In this document: positions 11,145-24,179 of the stretch, piece after piece
Numbering within the stretch: position 1 is the stretch's first letter
Layout of the letters: the number at the start of each line of letters is the position of its first letter
Assembly: GCF_000972845.2 (NCBI RefSeq)
Contig: NC_040017.1
Coordinates: 23,149,606 to 23,213,605 of the forward strand
Direction: 5' to 3'
DNA: 64,000 bases
Origin: Larimichthys crocea
Lineage: Eukaryota > Chordata > Actinopteri > Sciaenidae
The notes under the pieces: generated by a model
What the model was told of the DNA's origin: nothing
Databases searched by the model: none
The model's input: the letters and a program-made list of their open reading frames with translations, nothing else
Program-made: the position numbers and the translations under genes

Positions 11145-11569
11145 CTGGGGATTATAGGGAGAGAAAACTTATTAGGCCAGCAGAGTCCCCAGGTCAACGT
11201 CCCCCACCAAACACAGCATATAAACCCTTCCTCCGCTCTGCAGGAAACTCCTTTGATCCCTTTAGCAACAATTTCAACATGGTAAATTAGAGAGCTTTGC
11301 TTTGTTTGTACACAGCATGATCTCATAAAACACTGAGCTTTAAAAAGAGTGCCATGTCCTTTTTAAAACTGTCCCAGAAAGAGAGTAATCTATTGCACCC
11401 CAGAGGGCGGAGCGAACTCTATAACCCATTTTATGTCTATTTTTATGGAGTCATAGGTGAAGATAATCATGCAGCAGTTAATAGAATACATGCATGTCTT
11501 GTTCATTAGTTTTCAGGCATGGAATGGTGCGCAACTGCAACACTTAGAAGACACAAGAAAAAAAGTCAC

Positions 11570-11783
11570 CTCGGTGAGAGATTGTCTTTCTTGAGTATGT
11601 TGAGATGGAAAAGAGAGGGAGCGAGGCACACGGCAATGTTCATAGGTGTCATCTGGTTCTCCTCCACAGAGGAGGTGACATCACTGAGGAAACAGAGCAG
11701 CGTCTGCAGCACCTCTCGGTTTTCATCCGACATCAACATGATGGCTGCCTGGACAGCTTGCAACCTTTGGTCCTTCGGCACAT
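11570..11783 (-). CDS. stard13: stard13 exon 9 (RhoGAP core)
   Basis: Encodes residues about 760-830. Contains QRLQAVQAAIMLMSDENREV and EENQMTPMNIAVCLAPSLFH, with the conserved Asn of the GAP active-site helix. Acceptor GTGCAG|AT, donor AG|GTGACT; the donor lacks the preferred G at +5 but phase and homology support it. Confidence 0.96.
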
Positions 11784-11905
11784 CTGCACATTTGAGAGAA
11801 TTGATTTCTATTAATTCTGCTTTTCAGACGCAGCGATAGCAGCAACTATGATCTGTTAAAGACTGTCACTAGATTTTGACATGGGATAAAGATGTATGTC
11901 CTTAC

Positions 11906-12104
11906 ACTGGTAGATATGGAGGAAGGTCTCCCCCAGTTTGCTGGTCAGCAGAGGCTCAGGGAGATCCCTGAAGAACTGCTTCACCATGTCAGCTACATCA
12001 TAGGCAGACTGATCTTCATAGTTCACATTGTCTGGTGAACTCTCATTCATCTGCCTCAGAGCTTGAATTCGAGACTTCACCCCAGACTTACGAAAAAGAC
12101 CCAC
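11906..12104 (-). CDS. stard13: stard13 exon 8 (RhoGAP arginine-finger exon)
   Basis: Acceptor TTCCAG|GTG, donor CAGT|GTAAGG. It encodes residues about 694-759, opening VGLFRKSGVKSRIQALRQ; the Arg in GLFRKSG is the catalytic arginine finger that completes the Rho GTPase site. Followed by YDVADMVKQFFRDLPEPLL. All catalytic features are intact. Confidence 0.97.
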
Positions 12105-12343
12105 CTGGAAGCAAAACAGAAATGTAAATCTTAACTTGACAGCTGACAGAAATATGTAACTACATTATAACGATGTTTCCACTCAGGGTATTGTTATCAT
12201 ACTAATATTGTATCCACCTACAACCTGAATCAGTCATTGTGCTTTGAAACCTTGCACCACATTATACAAACACGGCCATTTGTTACATCACAGGTGAAAA
12301 TTAAGGTCACATGCAATTTGAGAGTACGCGTACTGTGGCTGAC

Positions 12344-12503
12344 CTGGTCAAGACACTGGCTCCTCAGGTACCGCAGAGCCTGCTGCAGGCCAAGGGGCAA
12401 CGGTTGTCCAGAACGCTGCACATGCACTATGAGAGGCACTCCAAACACATTCTTATCCTTATAGTCTGGTACCTTCATTCTCTTCATAAACTTTGGCACA
12501 GAC
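12344..12503 (-). CDS. stard13: stard13 exon 7 (RhoGAP N-terminus)
   Basis: Acceptor TCCTAG|GTC, donor CAG|GTCAGC. It encodes residues about 640-693, VPKFMKRMKVPDYKDKNVFG followed by VPLIVHVQRSGQPLP, the beginning of the RhoGAP domain and its preceding polybasic stretch. Confidence 0.96.
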
Positions 12504-12708
12504 CTAGGAAAGACAACAATACAACATCGATAACGTGCTCTACTGGTAGAACAAGAGACTGTGCTGTAGTAGTATGAGACAGAACATACAATATATACAT
12601 TTACTTAACATTACATACTATCAAACAGCTTGTGAGCCAGAAGGAATCTGTTTATAGTAATTCTATATCACACCACAACTGGATCTTAGATATCAAAATG
12701 TCACTTAC

Positions 12709-12879
12709 CAAGTCCAGCCATGCTTGTTGGACATGGAGTACTTCTCCATGATTGCAGTAAGGCGCAGCAGAGAAAACTTCTGCAACAAACTCAGCTGACC
12801 TGCTGATTGGTTGGTAATCTGAAGGGATGCCACCGAGTGACTTAGGCGATTAGATATCTGAAAGCTGGGCCATCGTAAC
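12709..12879 (-). CDS. stard13: stard13 exon 6 (linker)
   Basis: Acceptor GCATTAG|GTT, donor TG|GTAAGT. It encodes residues about 583-639: LRWPSFQIS, a serine/glutamine-rich run, then QLSLLQKFSLLRLTAIMEK and SMSNKHGWTW, matching the human linker before the RhoGAP domain. Too divided by frame to be visible as a long ORF, but splice sites and phase are clear. Confidence 0.95.
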
Positions 12880-12983
12880 CTAATGCCATGAAAGATAAAA
12901 CAGCCAAGAATAAGAAAAAAAAAATCTCTTTTTGTTCATACAAGTCTTAAGCTACACACAGTTGCATGACAGTTGAGACTTAC

Positions 12984-14350
12984 CGATTAGGTCTTGTGAG
13001 TGATGCACCTACTCCTGAGTCCCTCCTTTCCCTGAGCCTTGTAGATTCTGTCTCAGCAAGTGATACTCTGTCTCTGCTGTCCCCATAACTGGGTGTGGTT
13101 TGGCTTTCTGTGACAGAATTTCCCTCAAAGTCCAGTGTGATCTGACTAGAGGACTGGAGGCACACTATATCTTCCCCCTTGCCGTCCACCTGTGCCTGTA
13201 CCTCTCCGACAGGCAACACGTTCTTGGACCAGTGGTCCACTATCTGCTGTAGCCCATTGACATGCAGCAAGATATCGTCCAGGTGAGGGAACAGATCCTC
13301 TTTCTCTAGATCTATTAGGTCTCCAGTGCTGGCGTACAGATGCGAGCCAGGAACATTATCATATACACTGATCCGGCTTCCTCTGGTGCAGCACTGGGTG
13401 ACAGGCCTAGATTCATTCCTGCATGAAATCAGTGGGGAGTCCAGGTGCATACTGCCTGTGTGCCAGTTGATAGAGGCCCCATTGGTTGGCGAAAGGCTCT
13501 CTATGGACAGTGCTTTAGGAAAAGTTCCTGGCTTATGGTCTTTGGGAATGTGGACCACCAGGTCTTCATAGGAGCAGAATTCATTTCTGCGGTTCTGTTC
13601 TGCGATTTTATTCACTTGGGTGCCTGAAAAGATGTCTATGTCCTCCAAATACATGCCACTGCGCTTGTAGTCAGCCCGGTGCGGTTTACGCTCTTTCAGG
13701 CTGGGTGTGCTGACAGTGCTGCCACTGGAATGGCTGCTACCCTCACTACTGGACTGTGAAGGCAGGACGTTGTTGGGCGGTGCTTCTGGAGCCCCAGCAT
13801 CTCCATTTATGATCTCGACACACCGTAGCGTCTTCAGAGCCTGGGCCTCCTGTTGCATCACTGGAGAGCTGATGACCAAAGTCTTACGACCCCTTCCCAG
13901 AGTTCCTCGGGATCGCAGTGTCTCCATGCGCTTTAGGAAGTCTTTGGCACGGATGCGGCTTGCCTTGCCGTGCTTGTCAGGTAGTGAGCCAAAGTGAGCA
14001 ATTTCTTTGGGGATGTGAGGCATCGTGAGAGAAGTCGAGTCTGGCATTGCTGCAGAATCTGAGCAGGTGCGGTTGGAGCAATCAGAGTCCTCTGTGCTGA
14101 GGCCCCTATGACCGCTACCTCCACTGCTCTCGCTGTGCAATGAAGAGACCTCTGGTTCGCTGAGGTCTGTCAGAACACTCTCGCTGCTGGTGGTGGTTCT
14201 CAGAGGCACGCCGTCCCTGGAGGGCTGACCCTCTACGTGGTTTCCCAGCAGACAGTCAATGTCCTGTAACCTGGACCAACGCCGGCTGCTCCACTCAAAG
14301 GTCCATTTGTCACTGATAGCAAACAGGTCTTCTTCATCAGAGTCTTCACT
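12984..14350 (-). CDS. stard13: stard13 large exon 5 (regulatory serine-rich linker)
   Basis: The 1367-nt exon carries residues about 128-582, the long disordered linker typical of DLC proteins. Acceptor CCCCAG|AGT, donor CG|GTAAGT. Begins SEDSDEEDLFAISDKWTFE. Contains TTTSSESVLTDLSEPEVSSL, DFLKRMETLRSRG (Ser/Arg basophilic kinase-type context), GMYLEDIDIFSG, VVHIPKDHKPGTFPKALSIE, the VYDNVPGSHLYASTGDL focal-adhesion/tensin motif (Tyr about 457), and LFPHLDDILLHVNGLQ, an LD motif that in DLC1 binds talin and FAK. Ends RRDSGVGASLTRPNR. The open frame is complete with no stop or frameshift. Confidence 0.97.
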
Positions 14351-15269
14351 CTGGGGAAAGAGAGATTATGATAATGTCAGTTACTCTGGTCTACATTATT
14401 TAATTTTGCATTTTTAATCCTATTTATGGCATTGAATGTTTCTATTTAGGTCTTGCAGAAAGGTCTTGATAACTACCTAATTAAATATTAATAAATATAA
14501 TTAAATTAAAAAGATCCTGCACACACAGAGTAATTACAACCACGCACAGAATGGAAATACAATAACTGAGATTGACATAAAAATAATCTATACAGCCTTT
14601 GTAAGGCATATATAGTATCATGTATATTATCTATGCTACAAAGAAGAGTGACATAAGAAATGCAGGAAATAGCTGCAAGATGTATCTGCTCAGAATTAAT
14701 AAGATTATACAATCAGCCAACAGTGATATAACCACAGACAAATGATGCCAGCGACTTGAAGATTTTTCCATAAATAGACCAAGACAAGAAAAGATCATTA
14801 ATATGAGCCAGCAGGCTACATTCCAAAGTGTGGACAGATAAAAAGCAATCATGCTCTATAGACATGAATACAACAATGGCACAATCTCAGATATCACAGA
14901 ATCTAGGTTGAAGGAATGAAGGCAGATTACAGTTGTGTTTGGTGCAAAAAGCACACGCATAACTTAAGGCAGTCTGTGTAAGAAAATACCATTTCTTACG
15001 GAAGCCTTGACATTTGTCTTCTGTTTCTTACACAGTTCAAATGACACTTGTGATATTTAAGTCAAGGAATGAGCTTTTTTAGACAACAAACCCTAAGAGC
15101 TGCATACAAAGTGTTATATTTCAAAACAGTCTATAGATTACATCCACTTAAGCCTAAAATCTAGGCGGAAAATATATTTTTTCATCAGTGTCTTAAGTTT
15201 AGATGATTTTTTTTTCATCAGAAGCATCATTAGTAGTGATAAAGCTCTTAATCTAAAGTCAACACTTAC
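14351..15269 (-). other. stard13: stard13 intron, no other feature
   Basis: AT-rich intron between the large exon and the RRLNTLNKCAS exon. I see no other gene or repeat of note in it. Confidence 0.85.
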
Positions 15270-15333
15270 TTTCTTCTTTGGAAGGTTCACGTCAAGTTTC
15301 ATAGAGGCACACTTGTTCAAGGTGTTAAGCCGC
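15270..15333 (-). CDS. stard13: stard13 exon 4 (end of SAM domain)
   Basis: 64-nt exon, acceptor TTTTAG|GCGG, donor AAA|GTAAGT. It encodes RLNTLNKCASMKLDVNLPKKK, the last SAM helix and the following basic run, up to residue about 127. Frame is shared with AG|G on the upstream side. Confidence 0.95.
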
Positions 15334-17130
15334 CTAAAAGGAAAAAAGGCCAGAGGATGAAAAACTGTTCTGAACAAACAAGACACACCAAGAACACCAG
15401 AATAGTTTCCTAATAAGCTCTCCAGAAATAAATCCCATTCTGTTTGCTATGTTAACTGGATCAGCTCCTGGTCTGGATGTACAACCAGACCAGAGGGAAA
15501 TTCAGTTTGTCTGTACCACAATATCCTAAACCTAATGAACACCGGTAATTGTTGGCTGCTCTGTTCTGATTGAATTCAAGGCAAACCAATGGATCAGCCA
15601 CATTTATGTTCTATTCATAGCCTAGTTAATTCAAAATAGTCAGATGTAGATCTTAATTTACAGATGCACCGGACTTTGATACCATTTTTAAGTGAGCATA
15701 CTAATCATTTGATTCTTTATAAACTTTGAGGAGGACTACAGCTGTCTGTGAATACAGTTTCTAATAACATATTGCTCAACAACAATATGAAAACTTGTAC
15801 TTGAACTCATTTTTCCAAAAACCTCTCAGAGAAGCAATGAAACATTTTCAATATTTTTAATCAACCATTAAGTCTCAGCCTTGGAGCATGTGCTTAGTGA
15901 TTAGAGGTTTTGTGGGTGTGCAAACTGGGATATATAAAGTAACAGCACTAGAAACTCTACATGAACCCACAATAGCACAAGGGGAAAACATGACGTGATG
16001 AAAAAAATAAACTCCCTTGTCCCTTGGCTTCACACAAAAATAAACTCATTTGTGGTATGATAATCACAAGCTTTAACAGCCCCAGATATTGCTAACAGTG
16101 TTTTTTTACACATTGACTGTATTGTTCTGTGACAGTAAAAAGCCTCAGATGGAGGTCTGTAACTATCCCCCAGTACTGTGGTTGATAGGGGTTAGCCAAA
16201 CAAAAAAGTTCTCATGATTGTTACTGTAGATAGTGGGACCAAAATGAAGAAAGGATTTCTAAGCTGGGGGCCCTTTATTCCACAGGCCTAAAGAGCTTTG
16301 AATGTGGTGGCTAAAATAGGAGGCTGCTTAGCCAGGGATCAGGGAGAGCACTCGCATACATGAAATATCTTTCAGTTTCAGTTCTATCAAAGACACCCAC
16401 AGTATGTAGGATGGTATTTATTTTTGCACACCAGACTGTGATGGCGTAACGTACAACAAAGCCATCCTTATGTTACCATAGAGATGCTGGGAAGTCATGG
16501 ACAAAATCACATTGGAGGTGGAACTGTTTCCAATTGTCTTCTATTTATCCCGTGGCTAGTTTGGAATTTAGATGAGTTGCTTTAGGGTTGTTTAGAGTCA
16601 CAGTATATTGAGCTGTGCAAGGAAACCCTCATGCTCCTCCTGCTTCCCTCTTGGGATGGTCGCCATGGTTACTTGGTAACTCAAATGCTGTTTTCATCTC
16701 GGCTTGAAAAAGTACATGAGTAGTCTTTGCCTACAAGGGGAGTGATGTGGAGCCACCAGTTGTTGGCTCAGTCCACTTTTATTTTACGTCTGGCTGATTA
16801 GGGAAAAAACACACACATCCAATATTTCTCATGCAGTTGTGTCAGAGAGAAGAGCCTTGAAGAGAAGATTCAAATATTCTTGCACTTTTTTAAATCACTG
16901 CCAGATTTAATAAATGAAACAGCAGCACGTGGAAAATTCGAGATTATTAATATATTATGATGACATAATGTTATGCTTTTAACATCATGAGATGTGCTTT
17001 TACTGTAAAGTTTAAATGGGGATTGTCACATAGTTCCACTTCTTTTTGTAAAAGAAATTATTTGTGGCATTGACTTCATGACTCATGGATGAGCCACTGT
17101 CATTTCACTGTCAATCAAACGTCTCGTTAC
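15334..17130 (-). other. stard13: stard13 intron, no other feature
   Basis: Intron of about 1.8 kb. No open frame with domain content and no recognisable repeat. Confidence 0.85.
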
Positions 17131-17212
17131 CTGCACAGAGGTTCCACGAGATCTTTGTCCAGAAAGTCATGATCTCTTTTCACAGGAGTGATGTCAATGG
17201 GGAACTGGGAAT
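17131..17212 (-). CDS. stard13: stard13 exon 3 (SAM domain)
   Basis: 82-nt exon with acceptor TTCCTCAG|AT and donor AG|GTAACG. It encodes SQFPIDITPVKRDHDFLDKD followed by LVEPLC, mid SAM domain, residues about 79-105. Upstream Asp codon is split G|AT, agreeing with the SAM-start exon. Confidence 0.95.
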
Positions 17213-18327
17213 CTGAGGAAGAAAAAAATATTAAAAATGAGCTTAAAGTGTCATAATTAGATTTGATATTTCAGTAGTTCTTCTACAGAAAGTGTTGATG
17301 GATAGGATAAATGGAAAGAACGATCTGGGGACCACATTCTTTCCAGAAGTACAATGAAGGCTGGGAGACCATCAAACTTGTTTTGTATGTGATGCTAATG
17401 AGAAGAGACAGAATTTGCCCAAATAACAGCGCTCAGGCTTGTGCAGGCATTACGTCTTGCTCCGGGTATGGGCCTCCTCTTACATAACTTAAGCGACTGA
17501 ATCCAGACCCTCTGAATCTAACATTCCACCGCATTCATGAGAAGTCGTTAACTTTTTATGAAAAGCAGAAGCAGCAGTCGAACGCTAAGAGCTCGACAAG
17601 GCTCAGTCTGTTCTTTAAGGGGGCCGACATTCAGATATACTATAGGCTTTGAAGCATGATAATAAGAGATTCATCGTTTATGCCATTTCTAATACATGAC
17701 GCCCAACATTAGGAGTGAAAGTCAGCCACAGCAGCCTCTATCAGTGCACATTGTTTGAGCTCTTTGTACAAACTGTCAGCAAACAAATATATTGCAGCAA
17801 AGCACATCAAAAGTCTGGCCTCGACACAAAGATCTGAGGGAGTAGAGCTACTTTAAGCTCTGATAAAACCCATTTCTTCCCATGACTTCAGTCTTTAAGC
17901 GCAGAAGACATGTTTATGTAGTAACCGTAGCTTGGAAAAGATTAGACCTTAAAAGCAGCTGATGTTCTGCTTGTTTTGTGGCGTCTGGGGATCCGGCTGG
18001 AGCCGTAGCTCCGAGGCTTCCTGAGGACAGTTGTGTAAATGAGGCTCACTATGCAGTCCATGAATACATGGTTTTGTGTATAGTATTAGAGGACTGGGGT
18101 GACAGACCGGATAACACTGTGTATGATTATTCAATCATCATCTTAAAAAGCCCACATTAAAATGTTTAATTTCACAACAGACAAAACTAAAACATAAATG
18201 CCATTTTTAGTTTATCACAGAGCTCTTTTATTGGTGTGCTACTTCATCAATCTCTATCCTTTAACCAAACAACATTTCCCTTCTTTGTGATAAATGTTTG
18301 TGGGAGTTCACTGAGTGCTTTTATTAC
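17213..18327 (-). other. stard13: stard13 intron, no other feature
   Basis: Intron of about 1.1 kb between two SAM exons, with nothing else recognised. Confidence 0.85.
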
Positions 18328-18399
18328 CTTCAAAGAGCTGAGCATACTGGGGAAATCCTGCTGCCCTCAGCCAGTCACACGCCTCTTTCGCCTCAATTT
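18328..18399 (-). CDS. stard13: stard13 exon 2, shared SAM-start exon
   Basis: 72-nt exon with acceptor CTGTTTCAG|AAATTG and donor GAAG|GTAATA. It encodes IEAKEACDWLRAAGFPQYAQ followed by LFE, the hallmark start of the DLC-family SAM domain. It needs one G from the upstream exon to complete Glu (G|AA). This is the common splice target for all N-terminal alternatives found upstream. Confidence 0.97.
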
Positions 18400-21300
18400 C
18401 TGAAACAGAAGAAAGTGTGTGTTTAAAAACAGAAACAAAAAGTCAAACTCAAACCACATTAAGTCATTTTCTTTTTTGAAAAAAAAAAAAAAAACACTGG
18501 AGCATTAAACACATCTGGTTTCCTACAAATACAAAAGACTTGGGGGTGGACAGACCTGGGTGACTCTCAGACGGAGCCCCCCTCCTGTCTGATTATTGTG
18601 AGATAACATGGATGTGATGATGACCCTGCCGGTCAGTCTGTCTGGCTGGAGGTATCCCAGCTCACTCACATGAAACAACATGGGGCTTTATATAACCATC
18701 TGTTGTCTTTTCATTTTAGGACAACATATGAAAAAAACATTAAATCAAAACACAAGCCGAAGACTTAAAACAGGTTTTAAAAAAAGACCACCATGTACTG
18801 TTTAAAAAGAAATAACGCATTTGAATGAATATGGATAAAATAAAATTAAATGATGAAAAACAACCTATAGAAGTCCAAGCAAGCTATCGCATCGACTTTC
18901 TAAAATGTCGCCAGCATTTAGGATCACGAGCTGGTCCTGCTGAACTACAGGCCGAGCCGTCTGCAGGCTTCAGAGCCGCTGATGACAAGGAGAGGAAACA
19001 GACCGTTGGCACCTTTCCATTAATGCTAATAGAGTTGGGTGCCATTTACCGCCTCAGTGAGATATACTCTCCGACACACCAGTGCTACAGTATACAGTCT
19101 GCTTTCCATTAAAAGTGAAAATATAAAGTTATGCTGAATAAACTGTTAAATAAAAGCAACAGAACCTAAAACTCTCACACCAGTAAGGTCAAGTTCTCCC
19201 CCTCTGAAAACAGATCTAGAGACACTTAATGGTAACAAAAGTAAAGCTCAAACAAGTAGTCAATTAATTAGCATTAGTTGACTGACAATTCCTGAAATTC
19301 ACAATTTTCACAAGTGATTAATTGATTCCCTTGGTTATAAACTGTATCTTTGGATTTTGAGCTGTTGGTTGGACAAAACAACTTAAAGATATCATCCTGG
19401 GAAAACCTGGACATTTCATTCATAATTAATGTATCAACTATTTAGGAAAATAATTTCTAAATGTTAACCTTAATGATTAATGATGCTGAAAGTGTTAGTA
19501 AACAGAAAAATCTAATTTGAAAGTCAGAAAACACGTGAGCACGTCTGCAACAAAATACAATCATGATTATTAACTTACTATCCAAAGACAGTCAATGCAC
19601 AGCTACATTGAAGACAATGCGGTGAATGAAAGATTTTTTTAAAACTATCTATAACACTGACTTTAAATCTAAATGGAAATATTCTTACCAGTTCCAGCAC
19701 TTCTTTCAAAACCACACAGCTAATACATTTCCTGCTGCCTCTTATACACACGAGGTTTAACCAGCTTTCCACCATGTAAAGAGAACAAACATCCCGTGCA
19801 CCCACAAGTAACAAACAGCTCTCCCATCACACGTCCATGGTCTCAGTTCCACTCCCTGTCTGTGCCTGTCACACTACAGCTGAAACATGAACCAAGGTCA
19901 TTCATCACACAATACTAGTGTAATTACAGCGACTGTAAATTTGCAATGAAGATACTGCTCTATCGGCTCCTTTTTCAAAACTCACCTGAGCTGCTTCACA
20001 TCTGTGTCACAGAGAGAAATCAATGAGAAGTGACTTTGGTCTTCAGACTGACCAACAACTGAATAAATATTAACATGTCCCCGTGTCCTTGGATGACAAA
20101 AAAAAACCTCTACTACTGTTTACCCCCTTAACCAGCAGTTGAGTCAACATGTGTGCGCTGTTAGGAGCCTCTGTGCTCTGTTCCCACCTGTATCACTAGG
20201 AGCTAAAGGCTTTCTGTCCAGCTAGGCTTCCCTCCCAGGTGGATAATATCAGGCCTGTATTATTCAACTGCAGCACGTAGTGAGAGGGCTGCCAGCTCCT
20301 CTTGTGTCCCACTGCCGCAGGTTGGACCACTGGGAGCAAGTAACATGAGCTGGGAATTCCTCTCTGTTTGGCATTCTGTAACACGATACCGAGACATTCT
20401 GTCCTCTCATCCTCTCTCTAAGGAAATCTCTTGTGGATAAAAGGCTGGGCGGGCATCATGCCAATGAATGAGAACTTGTGTTTGCTCTCCACAACCCACA
20501 GCTTTAAAACTGTGTACAGTATAAAATTACAGTTTCACAAAGAGATGAAACCCAGTTTGGCCGTGACACAATGGCCCACAATGTACGAGTAAAGTATCTA
20601 TGGCAAGGGCGACTCCTTTACTTTATGCAACGTTCACTATCACGAACACTGGTTATGCAATTCATTGCTGAGATATGACATGTTACAAAGTGCCGCAGGT
20701 ACAAATATGGCATACTTGGACAATGAGCAGACACAAACCAAAGCCAAAAATATGACAGTTTTAAAGGCTCATTCACATTCCGCTCTTACACAAAATATTT
20801 ACAGCCAATCGCATGACGACTTTCCAAGATTTTACGATGTGCTTTGCATCTGACTGACAGCAGCACTTCGTGACAAACAGTAATCATCCTTTGTAGAACA
20901 GAACAAACAATATTGGACTCATTCATTCAGCCTTATTAAGAATAAAAACAAGCAATCATCATCACTGAAGCACAGGCCTTAATATCCCCAAATCCCTTCA
21001 ATCAGCCTACACCAGAATTTATTTACAAATTATTGTGTACTTACGGGATATTTTCATCATACAGCCAGAGAGGTTCATATATCCGTCAAGTCTTAAAGTG
21101 TGTCTCTCAACATGTCAGAGCATCTTCATTCCCACGCTGAGCCACATTCCTGCTCTCTCTCTGAACACAGCTTGCAGTTTGAACTCAGATCCACGGCTCC
21201 TTCTTTCCCCCCTTTCTCTTTCCATCTACCCCCAACCACCATGTGCCTGCCTCAACACTAAATCTCTCCTTCAACCCACCCCTCCTCTGTGGAAGGCGCT

Positions 21301-24156
21301 CTAACGTTCACCCCCCTTTCCCTCCCCCGTCAGTTTCTTGTGCCCGACCCTCCTACCCAGCTCTGCCCACGACAACTCTTTTATGCCCCACTCAGCACAT
21401 TTTTTGGCAAAGATGTGAGCGAGAATTTCCCCTGATTTCTGGAAATCTCTGTATTTCAAGACCCTGTTTTTTAAAACCGTTTCCTGATGTGTTTCTTTGT
21501 TTTCATTGTCAATTTGGCCAGATTACATGATGTCAGCTTTTACAATCTTCTAAAACTTCGTCTAAGAAGTGTTAACACTGTGGGAAAGGTTTTATTTAAA
21601 CAAACAGAAAGGGAAGCAGGGTTCAGCAGAGTCCAGATGTTCTTCCAGCCAATCCAGTCGAAATGGAAAAACGTAGGCAGCTGAGCTGGGGGAAAACCAT
21701 GACATAAACTGTCAGCAATCAGCCGCAGTGAATCATGCTGAGGCACTCGACTCATGCGCTAACATCATCAGAGTGATATATTCGTCTGTTTCGCCTCCTT
21801 CTCAGTCTGTTTGTCTGAGGCAAAAATCAATGAATGAGAGGAATTGTGAGATCTGTGTCATCTGAGACAATGACAGTGCTGCTGTGTCACCTGACTCTAA
21901 ACAAAGAACAAGTTATTTCAAGAGTTTGTGAAAGGATAATGAATGAAAGAAATGTGGTCGCAAAGAAATATTCATAATTTAATCATTTCATTCATGATTT
22001 GTTTATTTAAAACACATCTAAAAGACTGTGGCGACAAGTTCCATCATCTATCCAAACTCATAATGTAAATTATTAAGAAATAGATACGGTAAAAAAAAAA
22101 TATATATGATAAAATTGATTTTAAAAAAGCAAATAAAACCAGATCAAAGTGGGTTTGCCTCTAGAATACATTAAGGATGAGTTACATCATTATATCCCTG
22201 CATATTCCCTTATATTTCCCTTATCTGTTAAGGTACTGTATGTACAGTAGCGACTGAAGTCCATCTGTTTAAGAAGAGATCTATTTTCACTGGATATTAT
22301 AAAAAAGTGAGATCACATGAATCTATGATGTATAAGTAAGATCTATTTACAAATGTGTGGATAAAATGACCAGCACTGTATTAACTGGGGTTTGCCATGG
22401 CATGATGATTATGCAAGGGAAATCACATCCGTCCATAATTTCCTACAATGTAAGTAGAAGTCCATATGTAGCCCACGTCTACAGCGCCTGTCGCTTCATG
22501 ATTCTGCCATTTCCTCTTGTAAAACACAACTCTTCTGACCTGCTGGGGCCAGGACTGGGTATTAAAGCTGCAAACACAGACAGAGTGACGCAGGCAGTCC
22601 ACTTTAGTCACCTCAAATTTAACAATAAATACACTCAGCACATATCAGCGCTTTAAAAGCACTCTAAAACAAACTATTTGTCTTACAAATGTGTCTGTCC
22701 CAACGTCACACCGCCGCAGAGACGACTGAATGAATCAGCCAGACGAATATATCAGTCAAAAAACACCCAGACTACAACTGAGTGCTGAGATTGTCTGTAT
22801 CAGAAACACCTGGAGAAAAACAGAGTGGGCCAGCAATCTGGGAAAAAAAATCCACTTGTGGGCTGACTGGCAGAGAGGTGTCGTCATGCTGGGAGGCATG
22901 GAGGAGAGGCCTCTCTTCCCCTTTATGATGCTAATTGCATACAGACACCCACTCACAGAGCAGTCAGCCTTACTGTAAAAGTAAGACCAGACAGACAGGC
23001 AGGGGGAAAACACTCAGCCAGTAACCACAACATCTGATGTCTCATGCCCAAAATAGCCCAACATTTCCTCCTGTCTCACAGTTTGCGATTGTGCGCAGGG
23101 GGGTCAAACAGGAAGCACAAATAATGATGAATGATAGAGAAAAGACGTAATAGGATTGTACAGGAGATCTGTTCTCTGTTTGTGAGAGTTCAGGTCCCAT
23201 CACGGGAATGCTGGAAATGCACAAGGTGGATTAATAATGCAGTGCCCCATGTAATTCACCTAATGTCGTGGGAAGAAAGCCTGCCTATTTTCAAGAGCAG
23301 GTTTTAATTAACTAAGCTCTACATGTCCCTCAGACTCCAACATGCCGCAGTCAGTCAGCATAACAGGAGGCGCTACTCACTATTATCACAACAAGTCTTC
23401 AGTTCACAGCACTCCTATCACCTGCAAACCGGGCGAGGTGTTGAGACAAAGGACAATAGCCAAATCTAAAAGATTATCTGTCTGCAGAGGTGACTAACAA
23501 CGCGGTGCCTTTGTGAATGTGACTTTATTCTTGACACAGTGATTGGCACATGAGCTGGCTGGTAATTACAGAGAGTCGGTGTTGAATCACCCACAGACTT
23601 CCAGCCCCCTCATTTGATCCCGTGGGACACACGGGGGGGACCTGTTATCCTGCAGTCGACATGGGATGCAGGTTTAAAATGATCAGCTCTAGGCTGCGTT
23701 GCTAAGACAACAGAGCAAAATTTTCCCTCAAATACAAATGAGCTAGCAAATCCTGGGCCTGCTTTTGCCCTGTGGTCCACAGTGACCTGGGGAGAGCTCC
23801 TTTTTAGCGGACCACAGGTCTCCAGTAACAAGTGGATATACAAAGCAGACATCAATGCCTCCTGGAGGACGGGGACTTGAGGACAAACACAGCGCCAGCC
23901 CAGAAAAAAGCCAATGCCAAGGAGGCATTTGTATTCTGAACCTGCGTAAGTCAGGGTTCACAGGCATCCATGATTCATTTAAGGGCCGCTTCATACATTA
24001 CAGATCAGACTTTTAAAATAAGCACGTCATCATTTGTCCTTCAATGTGTCCGACCACAGGTACATACTGTTTTAAATAAAACAGCCACAGCCTTAAGTAT
24101 CTTTTTTTAAAATAATTCCACTAGTGAAAGACTGAGATCCACCTTTCACTTCACAG

Positions 24157-24179
24157 CACACACACACACACACACACAC
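24157..24179. repeat. (CA)n microsatellite
   Basis: Uninterrupted CA run in a stard13 intron. Confidence 0.95.

Noticed and set aside
10916..11326. 136-codon minus-strand frame
   Set aside because: Only 11030-11144 is real (stard13 exon 10). The rest is intron read-through on both sides.
9748..18399. Assignment of the RhoGAP gene to dlc1 or stard8
   Set aside because: The tail ending RIRNSFQPL...GPETKI, the alpha-type N-terminus and the linker segments match STARD13.
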